This document shows positions 43,699 through 53,223 of a stretch of DNA of 64,000 nucleotides, one piece after another. Numbering within the stretch: position 1 is the stretch's first letter; each line of letters begins with the position of its first letter. Source of the DNA: Candidatus Amarobacillus elongatus (GTDB lineage: Bacteria > Chloroflexota > Dehalococcoidia > Tepidiformales > Tepidiformaceae); the NCBI GenBank assembly GCA_016703545.1, contig JADJBX010000005.1, forward strand, positions 186,001 to 250,000, given 5' to 3'. The notes under the pieces were generated by a model that saw nothing but the letters and a program-made list of their open reading frames with translations, made no database searches and had not been told where the DNA came from. The position numbers and the translations under genes are program-made.

Positions 43699-43769
43699 GG
43701 CCACTCCTCACAGCGGAATTCGCTGACGAACTGATGACGGCGGTGGGCGCCGGGCTGTGACACCCGGAG

Positions 43770-46566
43770 TCAGGGTTCGCGGCGGCCGAAGCGGACCGAG
43801 GCGATTTGCCACGGCCGCAGGGGGATGGCCCACCCGCCGCCGTCGCTTCCCGGTTCGGCGAGGTGACGTTCGAGGAGGTCGACGAGGCCGGCGCCCGTGC
43901 TCCCGGCGGGCACGGAGAGCGAGGCATCGAGCAGGGTCTCGGCCACCGAGAAGAGCCGGGCGATGGGCGCGCCGTCTTCGTGGCTGCGGTGGAGCGCGGA
44001 GGGCACGGCGAACGGCGTCCCGAAGGTGGCGAGGGGAGCGGCCGAGCCGAGGGAGCCTTCGTGACCGTTGGTGGCGAAGGCGACCGGCGGGTGGGCGAAC
44101 GCGTGCGCGAGCGGCAGAACTCCGGCGTCGCGCCAGCCGCCCCGGTAGCTCGTGAGGGCGTACGCGAACTCGTGTGGCCCCGGGAGCTGGGCGCCGGGGG
44201 TCGCGATGGTGGGGCCGGCGCCGCCCCTTCGTGAGTGCAGGTCCGAGCGGGAGAGCCAGCCAACGCAGCGGAGGAGGGTGAGCGCGTATGCCTGGCGGCC
44301 ATCGGCGCCAGTGACGACCTCGCCCTCGGGGAGGCCGCGGTTGAGGACGGCAAGGCCCGCCCCCTCGGCTTCGAAGGCGGCGAACGTCTTCTGGGGGAAG
44401 GTGGCCGCCGGCAGCTCGTCGCCGCGACCGTTCCAGGGGGCGGGAGCGAGGGGGCGGGTGGCGACGTGGAACTGGTTCTCCGTGATCGCGTTCGCCACCA
44501 CGAAGGGGAGCGGGAACAGCGCGCGAAGGCGGTGGTCGGCGGCGGTGTTCTCGACGGTCACCTGGAAATCGATGCGCGGCAGGCCGGCCCAGAGGGTGAC
44601 GCGCGTGAGGATGGGGAGCCAGGTCCGCTCCCGCCGGCTGCGGCGGCGGCGGTTCGCGGAGAGACGCGCGGGCACATCGAGCACGGTCAGGTAGGTGAGG
44701 GTGGCGGAAACGGCGTCCCGTTCGACGGAGATGAGCTCGCGGGATTCGGGCTCGGCGACGGTCTCGCCGGGGAGGATGTCGGCGTTGTACTCGTCGCCAC
44801 GATCGCCGTCGTCGACGAAGGCGTTGACGTTGCGGAAGTCGAGGGCGTTGCGCCAATCGCGGACGCAGGCCCCGGCGGCGGAGGCGGACCTCGTAGAACT
44901 CGTTGGCGATGGAGTCCTCGCCCGCCTGGACACCGGGCGTGGCCTCGGCCCACGGCGGAAGCTCCGCGGGGATGTCGGCGGTGACGGGGATGACGGGGGC
45001 AAGCACTTCCACGCCGATGGTGGGCGAGGGCGGGAGGACGGCGCGCAGCCGCCGCGTGCCTTCGCTGCGAACCGTGACGCGAGCGGTGTCGGCCATGCCC
45101 TCGGCGGCGATGGCACGCACCTCGCGGTGGAAGGCGTCGCAATCGGCCACGGCGAGGCCATCGCCGACCACGGTTTCGACCTCGAGGTGACGTCCTTCGA
45201 GCGACCACGATTGCGACTGCACGAAGGCGTTGTCGTAGCGGTCCTCGCGAATGAAGTCGAGGTGGCGGACGGCGCCGCGAGGGGTGACGTCTTCACCGAA
45301 GAGGGTCGCGCCGGGTTCGCCGGGGAGCAGCGCGAACGGCACGGCCTGCCCGCCGGGGAGGCGCAGGATGCCCTCGTCCCAGGTCGCGGGTACGTCGCAT
45401 TCGAGGACGGTGGGTGCGAAGGGGACGGGCCGGAAGGCGGCCAGCGCCCCTCCGTGGGGCGCCTCTAGGCGGCGGACCAGGTGGGCCATGCTCTCGCGCG
45501 CGACTTCGCGAGCGAGCTGCTCCGCGCGGTCGTAGCGGGGGAACATCTCGCGGTGCACCTGGTCGATGCTGCAGCCGCAGATGGAATCGTGGGGGGTGTT
45601 TTCGAGGGCGAGGCGCCATGCCTGCCTGAGGGCGGGCAGGCCATCAGGACCGCCGTTCAGCCACGCAAGCAGCTCCAGCGGCTCGGCCAGCCGTTCGAGT
45701 GCGGACCCGACCTCGAAATCGCGCTGCTTGATCGGCATGCGGGCGCTGAGGACCCCGGAAAGGACGTTCGAGGAGTCGGGCGAGCGGAGTTCGCCGTGGT
45801 GAATGGCCGTGCCGATGCCGGCATCGAGCATGGCGCGCTCGTACTCGGCGAGGGTGGCGATGCGGTAGTCGTACCCGGGGCCGCCGGCGAGGGTGGCGGG
45901 GAGATGGGCATCGATGCGCGAGTGGTCGGTGCCGTTCATGAGCAGGAGCGGCTCGTTCTCGCGGCGGCCGGGTTCCTGCCGCGCGGTACGTTCGGCGAGC
46001 TCGACGGGGTCGCCGGGAAGCCGCCAACCGCTCGAGTAGCTGTTGCGGAGATAGAGGACGGGCAGGTCCGTGCCGTCCGGGGATTGCCAGTGGAAGCTCC
46101 AGCCGGGGATGGCATCGGGGACACCGCGCCAGAGGCAGGCGGAAGTAAGGCCGAGCCCGGCCATCAGCTGGGGGAGCTGCGCGATGTGGCCGAACTGGTC
46201 GGCACAGTGGCCAACGGTGGAGCCGCCGCCAAGGCGGCGGGCCTGGCGGATGCCACGCTGGAGGCTGCGGATGTGCGATTCGCCGCTGGGCAGGAACTCG
46301 TCCGGCTGGACCCACCAGGGTCCGATGGCGATGCGGCCGGCGGCGATGAGGGCGCGGAGGCGGTCCTCGTTTTCGGGACGCAGTTCCAGGTAGTCCTCGA
46401 TGACGATGGTCTGGCCATCGAGGTTGAAGCAGCGGAAGGCGGGGTCGGCCTCGAGGGTCGCGAGGACCTCATCGACCATGCGGACCAGGCGCCAGCGGAA
46501 GAGCTCGAACGGCTGGTACCACTCGCGGTCCCAATGACAGTGCGGAACGACGAAGACGGTGCGCAT
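43770..46566 (-). CDS. GH38 alpha-mannosidase (frameshifted)
   Basis: ATG 46566. The GH38 catalytic domain begins at once with VFVVPHCHWDREWYQPFELF (zinc-binding HCHWD), and the nucleophile Asp lies in VGHCADQFGHIAQLPQL. LALENTPHDSICGCSIDQVH is the C-terminal zinc/helix block. A shift near 44880 (in a run of G/C) breaks the frame after FYEVRLRRRG; the beta-sandwich continues in the frame ending at 43770. The corrected length is about 932 residues. No signal peptide is seen, so it probably acts on mannosides in the cytoplasm. A single unlinked gene. Confidence 0.92.
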
Positions 46567-46609
46567 CGGGAGCACGGTAGCGAAGCGGGGCGTTAACGAG
46601 AAAGCGCCT

Positions 46610-46993
46610 TCAGTACCACCGTTCGGGGCGGAGGGTGAGGAGGACCATGGATTCGTGGCCACCGCGGGCGACGGTGGCGCGGGCGACCTCCTCGCCACGG
46701 TAGTGCGCCCAGAGGGCGAAGCGCTCCTCGGGGTCGAGCGGGGCGACGGTGACGGGGCCTTCGCCGGTGAGGGAGACGGGGCGCCCGCCGCGATCATCGA
46801 TGCAGAGGGCGGCCCTGCCGGTGCGGGCGATGTTGCGGGCCTTGGCGGAATCGCGCGCGGTGACGATGCGGAGTTCGCCATCCACGGCGCGGAACCAGAC
46901 GGCGACGGCGTGCGGCCGGCCGGCGGCATCGACCGTGGCGAGGACGGCGGTTCGCGGAGTGGCGAGGAACGCAGCGCGCTCGGCAGGGGACAT
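46610..46993 (-). CDS. PPOX class, probable F420-dependent enzyme
   Basis: ATG 46993 behind GGAGGTGTTCCC; 127 residues, the typical small split-barrel size. TPRTAVLATVDAAGRPHAVAVWF and GELRIVTARDSAKARNIARTGRAALCI show the pyridoxamine-oxidase-like fold; KARNIART is the cofactor-phosphate contact seen in F420-binding members. The function may be F420-linked reduction of small molecules or of biliverdin-like compounds. Specific substrate unknown. It is upstream and on the same strand as the mannosidase, with 43 bases between. Confidence 0.85.
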   Translation of the reverse strand: MSPAERAAFLATPRTAVLATVDAAGRPHAVAVWFRAVDGELRIVTARDSAKARNIARTGRAALCIDDRGGRPVSLTGEGPVTVAPLDPEERFALWAHYRGEEVARATVARGGHESMVLLTLRPERWY

Positions 46994-47106
46994 GGGAACA
47001 CCTCCGGCGGTCACTGTGGGAAGCGGGCGGAGTGGAGTCAAATTGGGGCCGAAAGTGCGGCCCCGGAGGCGGCGTTTCGAAGCGATCAACTTCACGGGAT
47101 CGCCAC

Positions 47107-47134
47107 TTGACAACCTTCGATCCGGGTGTAGGTT
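47107..47134 (+). promoter_or_regulatory. Candidate sigma-70-type promoter
   Basis: A consensus -35 TTGACA (47107-47112) and TAGGTT (47129-47134) with a 16-base spacer. The -10 match is weak. It points into the unit that ends with the terminator at 47473. Confidence 0.4.
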
Positions 47135-47206
47135 GAAAGTAGTTCAGGGACGCAGGCCCGGCGAGAAATGCCACCAGGGCCGGCCCGGTGACCGAGGAGG
47201 GGAAGT

Positions 47207-47257
47207 ATGCGAAGCAAGCTTCACGGCCTCTATGGAGTCTGGATCGTGCAGAGGTAA
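47207..47257 (+). CDS. 16-residue leader-like ORF
   Basis: ATG 47207 is preceded at eight bases by GAGGAGGGG, one of the better ribosome-binding sites in the window. It encodes MRSKLHGLYGVWIVQR and stops at TAA 47255, right before a strong hairpin. The arrangement of a short ORF followed by hairpins and a terminator resembles attenuator leader peptides, but no structural gene follows on this strand. It could also be chance. Confidence 0.3.
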   Translation: MRSKLHGLYGVWIVQR

Positions 47258-47472
47258 GGTCCGCCACGGCGGACCGGGCACCGACCACCCGAAGGCCACG
47301 ATCCCATCTCCCTCCATCCATGCTGGACGCTACATGCCAGAGCCCGATGCGATGCGGGCGGTCCGGATCGCCCCATGAGGGGCGGCGCGAGGGGGAATGG
47401 CCGGAAAACTCGGGTTCGCTCGACCACGCGTCGCCGCCCGGCGACGGTGGGACGGAGCCAGGAACACATGAC

Positions 47473-47500
47473 AGGCCCCGGTACGACCGGGGCCTGTTTG
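47473..47500 (+). terminator. Rho-independent terminator
   Basis: CAGGCCCCGG (47473-47482), loop TACGA, CCGGGGCCTG (47488-47497), then TTT. The T run is only on the plus-strand side, so it ends plus-strand transcription, where no other gene is present. Confidence 0.8.
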
Positions 47501-47550
47501 CGTCCCGCGCGATCACCCACCGCCGAGAACGGCGGGGGCGGCGCCGGGCG

Positions 47551-48348
47551 TCAGTCCGAGAGGATGCGGTCCAGGAACGAGATCATGATCTCGGCGCACT
47601 CGCGGCCCAGCCTCGGGTCGGCATCGAAGCCGTGGGGCTGGTTCGCGAACATGTGCATTTCGACCGGCACGCCCACGGCGTGGAGCGCGTCGTACATCTG
47701 CTGCGCCTCGCGCGCGGGGACGACGTCGTCGGCATTACCCTGGATCAGCAGCGTCGGGGGGAAGCCCTCGCGGGCATAGGTCAGCGGGCTGGCGGTGCGA
47801 AGGGTGTCCTCGGCGGCGCCGGCCCCGAAGAGCGATGGGAGGCCGCCCCAGCTGCGGCGTTCAAGGCCGGTTGGCGGGTAGAAGGCGATGGACGCGGAGA
47901 CGTGGGTCTCGATGCCGGGGTTGCCGCCGTTGCCCTCGAACTCCGGCCGGTCCGGGGTGCCGGCCGCCATCAGCGAGAGGTGGCCACCAGCGGAATTGCC
48001 GGAGATCACGATCTGGTCCGCATTGATGCCGAGCTCGGCCGCGTTCGCGCGCATCCAGCGGAGCGCGCACTTCACGTCCTCGATCTGGGCGGGCCAGAGC
48101 GCTTCGCCGGTCAGCCGGTATTCGCTCGCGACGCAGAGGTAGCCGCGGCGGCCGAGGAGCAGGCCGTACCCGCGAAGCTGCGTGCGGTCGCCCTGGCTCC
48201 AGCCGCCGCCGTGCACAAGCAGCACGCCGATGCCGTTCTTAAGGGCAGCGGGCGGCTCGTAGACATCGCAGTGCAGGTCGCGGCCGCCACCGGTTCCAAA
48301 GACGACATCGGGACGGATGGTCACACGGTTTTCGGCGGTCACGGGCAT
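47551..48348 (-). CDS. Alpha/beta hydrolase, acetyl esterase / HSL type
   Basis: ATG 48348 with AGGAGGTGCCCC in front; 265 residues. The oxyanion motif is LLVHGGGWSQGD, the nucleophile elbow ISGNSAGGHLSLM, the acid in LIQGNADDVVP and the His in NQPHGFDADPR. This matches the carboxylesterase/hormone-sensitive lipase clan. No signal peptide. Possible ester substrates are small acyl esters. Confidence 0.9.
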   Translation of the reverse strand: MPVTAENRVTIRPDVVFGTGGGRDLHCDVYEPPAALKNGIGVLLVHGGGWSQGDRTQLRGYGLLLGRRGYLCVASEYRLTGEALWPAQIEDVKCALRWMRANAAELGINADQIVISGNSAGGHLSLMAAGTPDRPEFEGNGGNPGIETHVSASIAFYPPTGLERRSWGGLPSLFGAGAAEDTLRTASPLTYAREGFPPTLLIQGNADDVVPAREAQQMYDALHAVGVPVEMHMFANQPHGFDADPRLGRECAEIMISFLDRILSD

Positions 48349-48409
48349 GGGGCACCTCCTCGGGTCGGGGGGACTGTACGCGCGGGCGCGGGCCAGCGGC
48401 AAGCGCGCG

Positions 48410-48841
48410 TCAGAGCGCGCGGAGGAGTTCGCGAACGTTCTCGGGGATATCGACGCGGCGGCCGGAGGCGGTATCGAGCCAGACCCAGCGGTGGGCGAAG
48501 GTGGCGATCTGCGCCCCCGTAACGGCGGAGCGGATGAGGAACTCCTGTTCGAAGCCCCGTTCGGTGACGGCGGTGGTGTGGACCTCGATGGAGGCGCCGT
48601 CGCGCCAGGGCAACGGAGCGTGGTAGAGCGCGCGCGTCTCGCGCTGCATGCAGACGATGTCGGGGTCCTTGGAGAATCCGAGGTGCTCCTCGACGCGCGC
48701 GTAGGCCATTTCCGTGAGCGCGAGGAGAACACCGGCGTGGACGAACCCGGTAGCGGCGAAGGTGTCGGTGTGGCGCGTGGGGAACGTGAGGGTGAGGGAC
48801 ATGTCGCCATGCTCGCGCGGGCCGATCGCCGCGGCAAGCAT
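48410..48841 (-). CDS. Acyl-CoA thioesterase, 4HBT-type hotdog fold
   Basis: ATG 48841 shares a base with the stop of the next upstream gene (TGATG). The 143-residue product shows the hotdog pattern TGFVHAGVLLALTEMAYARVEEHL and the FSKDPDIVCMQRETRALYHAPL strand pair. The family hydrolyses acyl- or hydroxybenzoyl-CoA thioesters. It likely belongs with the acyl-CoA genes elsewhere in the window; the exact substrate is not visible. Confidence 0.85.
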   Translation of the reverse strand: MLAAAIGPREHGDMSLTLTFPTRHTDTFAATGFVHAGVLLALTEMAYARVEEHLGFSKDPDIVCMQRETRALYHAPLPWRDGASIEVHTTAVTERGFEQEFLIRSAVTGAQIATFAHRWVWLDTASGRRVDIPENVRELLRAL

Positions 48842-49938
48842 CAACTGGCTATGGCAACGGACACGGACGTGGCGCCGAGGAAGGCGGCGATCTCGTCGAG
48901 TGGCGGCTGGAGTTCCGCGACATCGAAGGTGGCGGGCTCCCAGGGGCGCACGGTGACGTTCATGTGGGCGCCACTGAAGGTGTGGCTCCAGTTCGCGATG
49001 GCCCGCCCGCCGCGCAGCACCAGGGGCAACCCGTCGCCCGATGTGGCGCCGGCGCCGCCGGTGCCACCCCTCGAATAGGCCAACGCGAGGTGGTCATCGG
49101 CGATGAGGCGGCGGCGGCCGCGGGGACCGAGGCCCATGGTGTAGGCGTCCCACTTTGGCACGAGGGCGAGGGCCTCGGGCGCGACGGAGGGCGCCGCCTG
49201 CCATTCGCGCTCCAGCGCCGCGGGCAGGAGCAGCCCATCACCGATGTCCACGGTCTCGACGGCGGCCATGGCGGCGCGTGCCGCAGAGCGGGTGAGGCCC
49301 GCCCACCATGCGAAATCCTCCACGCTGGCGGGCCCGAAGGCGCGAAGGTACTCGGCGGCGAGCCAGGCGCGCGCGGGCTCGGGCTCCACCGGCTCGAGGG
49401 GATGGCCGAGCCAGGCGGCCGTGGCCACGTAGCGCAGGCGGTCGGCGCGGAGGCTCTCGGCGATGCGGAGTACGAGCCCTTCGTGCGCCATGGTGCGCGC
49501 CACGACATCGACCTTCACCCCGGGAACGGGCACGGCGCGTTCGAGGTCGGCGGCGGAGCGCGGTTCCGCGAGCGCGTCGAGGACGCGTGGCTTCAGGGCT
49601 TCGTACGCGGCGAGGTCCAGGCCCGCCCATTGCAGCCGGGGAAGGAGCTTCGCGAACGGCACGTCGGAGGCGGCGCGAATGCGCGCGGCGGTTTCGACCG
49701 GCAGGAGGAAGATGGACCCGCGGGGACCTGGCAGGCGGATGGCGTGGCGGTCCCGTTCGAGCGCGGCGAAGGCGGCGGCATCGAAGCGGCCGCGCGCGAG
49801 CAGGGTGAGAGGGCCGCTGGGGTGGCTGGAGTACGCGCAGATGGCGGTGGCGAGCGCCTGCCGGGGGGATTCGGCCTCGCGATCGAGGCCCTGGGAACGC
49901 CACGTCCAGGCACGAAGGCGGTCGAGGAGGTCGCTCAC
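48841..49938 (-). CDS. Winged helix DNA-binding domain protein (HTH_42, YcaQ/AlkX-like)
   Basis: GTG 49938; 365 residues. LRAWTWRSQGLDRE opens as in the HTH_42 family, with RAAIRLPGPRGSIFLLP-like strand (as IRLPGPRGSIFLLPVE). EDFAWWAGLTRSAARAAM is the central helix block. The C-terminal part has LVLRGGRAIANWSH and VTVRPWEPA. Members of the family include the AlkX/YcaQ DNA glycosylases that unhook crosslinks, but many are uncharacterised. The QxQ/QxD catalytic motif of YcaQ glycosylases is not recognisable to me, so glycosylase activity is uncertain. Confidence 0.8.
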   Translation of the reverse strand: MSDLLDRLRAWTWRSQGLDREAESPRQALATAICAYSSHPSGPLTLLARGRFDAAAFAALERDRHAIRLPGPRGSIFLLPVETAARIRAASDVPFAKLLPRLQWAGLDLAAYEALKPRVLDALAEPRSAADLERAVPVPGVKVDVVARTMAHEGLVLRIAESLRADRLRYVATAAWLGHPLEPVEPEPARAWLAAEYLRAFGPASVEDFAWWAGLTRSAARAAMAAVETVDIGDGLLLPAALEREWQAAPSVAPEALALVPKWDAYTMGLGPRGRRRLIADDHLALAYSRGGTGGAGATSGDGLPLVLRGGRAIANWSHTFSGAHMNVTVRPWEPATFDVAELQPPLDEIAAFLGATSVSVAIAS

Positions 49939-50004
49939 ACGCCCAGCATAGGGGCCGGGCGGGGAAGCGTGGGAAGGGGTGTCACAACCCACTATAGTCT
50001 TGGA

Positions 50005-51555
50005 ATGACGCCCTTCCGCATTGCCCTGTGCCAGGCCCGCGCCTTCGACCTCGCCGACGCGGCCGCGAACTTCGAGAACCTGCTGCGCGCGCTCGACGAC
50101 GCGGGCGCGGCGGGGGCGCAGCTCGTCGCCCTGCCGGAGTGCAGCTACCCGGCGTACTACGTCGGCGGCACGGACCCGTACGCGACTCCCGGCGTGCCGC
50201 CGTTCGAAACGGTGCGCGCGGCGTTCGCGGCGAAGGCGCGGCAGTACGGGTACTGGCTGGCGGCGGGCATGGCGGTGCCGCACGCGGACGGGACGCTGAC
50301 GAACAGCGGCCTCGTGTTCGGGCCCGACGGCGAGGTTCGCGGGCGGTACGACAAGAGCTTCCTCTGGCACTTCGACTCGCTCTGGTTCACGGCGGGTGAG
50401 GCGTTCCCGGTGTTCGATGCGGGGTTCGCGCGGTTCGGCATCCTCATTTGCGCGGACAGCCGCCTCCCCGAGATCGCGCGGTCGCTGCGGGTGAACGGCG
50501 CGGAAGTGATCGTGGATCTGACGGCGTGGGTCTCGCAGGGGCGCGACATGGGCGCGCTGACGACGACGCAATGCGAGTACCTGATGCCCGCGCGCGCCTT
50601 CGAAAACGGCGTGTGGGTGGCGGCGGCGGACAAGTGGGGGACCGAGGACGGCAGCATCGTGTACGCGGGCCGTTCGACCGTGATCGACCCGCTGGGCGTG
50701 ACGCGAGTGTGCGCGCCAAGCGACCGCGAGGACGTGGTGGTGTTCGATATCGAGCCGATGGAGGGGGCGATGGTGTCCCGGCGGCCGTCGCTGTACGGGG
50801 TGCTCGGGCGGCCGACGGAATCGCTGCCGGCGTTCCGGAACGAGGATATGCCGGTGTCCCCACGAGCGGCGGCACGGGTGGCGGTGGTGCCTTCGCAACC
50901 GGAGCTGGACATGGCCGCGGTGGCGGCACGCTTCGCCGGGCTGCGGCGTCAGAAGGCGGACCTCGTGGTCTTTGGCGGCACGACGGGGCCAGAAGGATGG
51001 GAGGTGGGGCTGCCGGTGGTGGAGGCGGCCGTCCGCGAACACGGGGGCGCGGTGGCGATGGCGGTGGCGACTACGGGGTGCGTCGCGCTGCAATCGGCGG
51101 TGCTGGTCACGCCCGATGGAACCTTCGAACACGCGGCGACGCACGGGCGGGGGGTCGACCTGGCGGAGGTGCCGGCGCCGGTGGTGGAGACGCCGTTCGG
51201 GAACGTGGCCGTGTTGTGCGGCGACGAAGGGTACGTGCCCGAAGTGGCGCGCGCCCTGGGGCTGGAAGGGGCCGATATCCTCGCGTGGCCCGCATTCCGG
51301 CCACACCCGATGCTCGAGCGGATTGCACGCACCCGCGCGGACGAGAACCGAGCGTACATGGCGGCGGCGTGGCCGGGCGGCGGGATGCTGATCTCGCCGG
51401 ACGGGGGGCCCATCCAGGTCTCGCCCGAGGGGTCCGGGGTGGCGATGACGGGCAGCACGTTGCTCGCGCTTTCGCGCAACAAGGAACGCGCGCCGGGCAC
51501 GAACGTGGTCCGCGGCCGGAAGCCCGGGGCGTACGCGCTGGGGCGGGAGCGGTAG
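50005..51555 (+). CDS. Tandem double nitrilase-domain protein (carbon-nitrogen hydrolase)
   Basis: ATG 50005; 516 residues. The first domain (1-270) has the catalytic Glu in LVALPECSYPAY, Lys in GRYDKSFLW and Cys in FGILICADSRLPE. A second, degenerate domain (about 290-510) starts at ARVAVVPSQPELDMAAV and shows GTTGPEG in place of the Glu motif and VLCGDEGYVPE with Cys kept. Most nitrilase-superfamily proteins have one domain of about 270-320 residues. TATAGT (49993-49998) stands only six bases before the ATG and there is no ribosome-binding site, so the mRNA may be leaderless. Substrate unknown. Confidence 0.85.
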   Translation: MTPFRIALCQARAFDLADAAANFENLLRALDDAGAAGAQLVALPECSYPAYYVGGTDPYATPGVPPFETVRAAFAAKARQYGYWLAAGMAVPHADGTLTNSGLVFGPDGEVRGRYDKSFLWHFDSLWFTAGEAFPVFDAGFARFGILICADSRLPEIARSLRVNGAEVIVDLTAWVSQGRDMGALTTTQCEYLMPARAFENGVWVAAADKWGTEDGSIVYAGRSTVIDPLGVTRVCAPSDREDVVVFDIEPMEGAMVSRRPSLYGVLGRPTESLPAFRNEDMPVSPRAAARVAVVPSQPELDMAAVAARFAGLRRQKADLVVFGGTTGPEGWEVGLPVVEAAVREHGGAVAMAVATTGCVALQSAVLVTPDGTFEHAATHGRGVDLAEVPAPVVETPFGNVAVLCGDEGYVPEVARALGLEGADILAWPAFRPHPMLERIARTRADENRAYMAAAWPGGGMLISPDGGPIQVSPEGSGVAMTGSTLLALSRNKERAPGTNVVRGRKPGAYALGRER

Positions 51556-51569
51556 GCGAGGGGGCGAGG

Positions 51570-52067
51570 TCAGGCGCGGGGCTTGCGGGCGTTCCAGCGG
51601 CGTGAGGTGTGGTCTCGCGGGGGCGCGGCCTGGCGGCGGGGCGCATCGAACGGCGCCGCGGCGATGATGGGCTGGAGCAGCACGAGCGCGCCGGCGAGTT
51701 CGCGCGCAACGTCGTCGGCGAGATCGGCGGTGAGCTGTTCGAAGGCGAAGGTACGGTGCAGGCGGCGCCAGCTCGCCGTCCACGCCTCCAGCTCCCAATC
51801 GTGTCCCAGGGGGCCGATGAGGTCGCCGGCGCGGCTGGCGATGTAGGCGGCCCAGAGGTCGTTCGCCTCGGGTGTGCCCTCGAAGTGCAGCCCTAGTTCG
51901 ACGATGCCTCGTGAGGGCTGGGGCTGGAGCTCGAAGTGGACGTCGGGGTCGCCGAAGTGAAGCTGGAGGATGGTCCACATGACCTTCCGCTCGGGGCGGG
52001 GGAAGGCGGGTGGCAGGGCGGCCATGGCGCGCTCTTCGACGCCGAACAGGAACTCGCGCGCGTTCAC
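51570..52067 (-). CDS. Conserved-looking hypothetical protein
   Basis: GTG 52067 gives 165 residues beginning VNAREFLFGVEERAMAAL; the frame further upstream is a shadow of fic. The middle reads like a compact alpha/beta domain (MWTILQLHFGDPDVHFELQ, then GIVELGLHFEGTPEANDLWAAYIA). The C-terminal 20 residues are Arg/Pro-rich. No family is recognised. The start lies 11 bases from the fic stop on the same strand, so it is probably expressed with fic. Confidence 0.6.
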   Translation of the reverse strand: MNAREFLFGVEERAMAALPPAFPRPERKVMWTILQLHFGDPDVHFELQPQPSRGIVELGLHFEGTPEANDLWAAYIASRAGDLIGPLGHDWELEAWTASWRRLHRTFAFEQLTADLADDVARELAGALVLLQPIIAAAPFDAPRRQAAPPRDHTSRRWNARKPRA

Positions 52068-52077
52068 CAGTGGGGCA

Positions 52078-53219
52078 CTACGGGGATTCCATGAGGCGTA
52101 CGAGTTCGGGAGCACGGTAAACCTGGGCGGCGGACGTTGGGAACGCTTCCTCGAGGATGCCACGCCAACGAGGGTACGAATCGCGGTGTGGCCGTCTGAC
52201 CCGCGACGCCGAGCATGCGGGTCCCGGCATCGAGGGCGATGAACTGGTGGACGGATCGGCGAGGCGGTGGGCACTCTGGGGCGCGAACCGCGTCGAGGCG
52301 GTCGTGCCAGGTCTTGCCGAGGGCGATGATCCGGGTGGCGAGAGCGACGCCGTGGGCGGCCTGGGACCGCACGGCTTCGAGGAAGAATCCGAGCCAGCCC
52401 GACCAGTCGCCGCGAGCGCTCACGTCGAAAAGGCGGTCGTAGTATTCGGTCCGGTGATGCTCGAAGAAGGGGCTGACGTACAGGAGCGGGTGCGAGAGCT
52501 TCCGCCGCCAGGCGAGCAGCAGGGGGACGAGAAGCCGGCCAACGCGGCCGTTGCCATCGAGAAAGGGGTGGAGCGCCTCGAATTGGTAGTGGATCCACGC
52601 GGCTTCGACAAGCACCTGCGTCGTGGGTGCGGGGTTGGCGAGGTAGGCGAAGAGCGCGTCCATGCCATCGAGCGCGGCGGCGGGCGGTGGTGGAACGTAC
52701 CGGGCCTGCGACGGGAGCCCGCGCCCACCGGTTCTGGATGGTGCGGAATCACCGGGGGTGGCGAACGCTTCGCCGCGTCCCCGCTGCATGAGCATGCGGT
52801 GTAGGGTGCGCACGAGGTCGGCGGTGATGCCCTCGGCGGACACGTGGCGGAGGCCATGGTCGAGCGCCTCGACGTAGTTCAGCACCTCGCGGCCATCCGG
52901 GGTGACGGCGGAGGGCACGGTCTCGATGGCGATGAGATCGCTGAACGAGGTTTGCGGCTTCAATCCGGGAGCTCAGGACGGCTTCGCGGCGGATGTAGGG
53001 CCGGACCAAGAGGTCAGGGTTTGGCAGCACGAGCCCCAGGCCATCGAGCTGGCCGAGGGCGTGGTTCGCCTCCGCGAGCGCCGTGGCGTTCGATGCGAGA
53101 GCGTCGCGCTCATCGGCGGGCGGGAGCGGTGCGGGGCGGAACGCGAGGAAGTCGCCGCCATCAGGACCGGGCAGCCGCAGTAGCTCGCCGGTTGGGCGCG
53201 TGAATGCCGCCGCTTCCAT
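52078..53219 (-). CDS. fic: Fic family protein, probable AMPylator (frameshifted several times)
   Basis: ATG 53219. The N-terminal part ends in AVLSSRIEA, and after a small shift near 52970 the sense resumes as PQTSFSDLIAIE. Together these restore SSRIEG, the inhibitory helix motif [S/T]xxxE[G/N] of Fic proteins. The catalytic motif HPFLDGNGRVGR is intact, and FEALHPF and LLYVSPFFEHHRTEYYDRL are the usual flanks. The C-terminal winged-helix-like region shifts twice around 52140-52200 and ends as ILEEAFPTSAAQVYRAPELV at TAG 52078-52080. Fic enzymes transfer AMP to protein targets; the target is unknown. Upstream lies an unusual palindrome cluster. Confidence 0.85.
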
Positions 53220-53223
53220 CCGT

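Larger units (their letters stand above)
47135..47500 (+). ncRNA. Candidate stand-alone structured transcript (unclassified)
   Basis: Starts after the promoter candidate and ends at a strong terminator, about 360 nt. Internal hairpins include GGTCCGC-CACG-GCGGACC (47258-47275) directly after the stop of a 16-codon ORF. I tested by eye for tmRNA, RNase P RNA, SRP RNA and common riboswitch signatures and saw none. It may be an sRNA or a leader whose downstream gene is gone. Confidence 0.35.
46994..47550. other. Long intergenic region with a plus-strand transcription unit candidate
   Basis: About 560 bases without a full-size gene. The minus-strand frame 46794-47516 has no protein pattern. On the plus strand it contains TTGACA at 47107, a ribosome-binding site with a 16-codon ORF at 47207, several hairpins, and a terminator at 47473-47500. 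It ends 51 bases before the stop of the convergent esterase gene. Confidence 0.6.

Noticed and set aside
47135..47500. RNase P RNA, tmRNA, SRP RNA or cobalamin riboswitch
   Set aside because: None of the diagnostic sequences (GAGGAAAGTCC, a tRNA-like 3' end with CCA, GGTCAGG/GGAAGCAGCC, or the B12 box) could be found.
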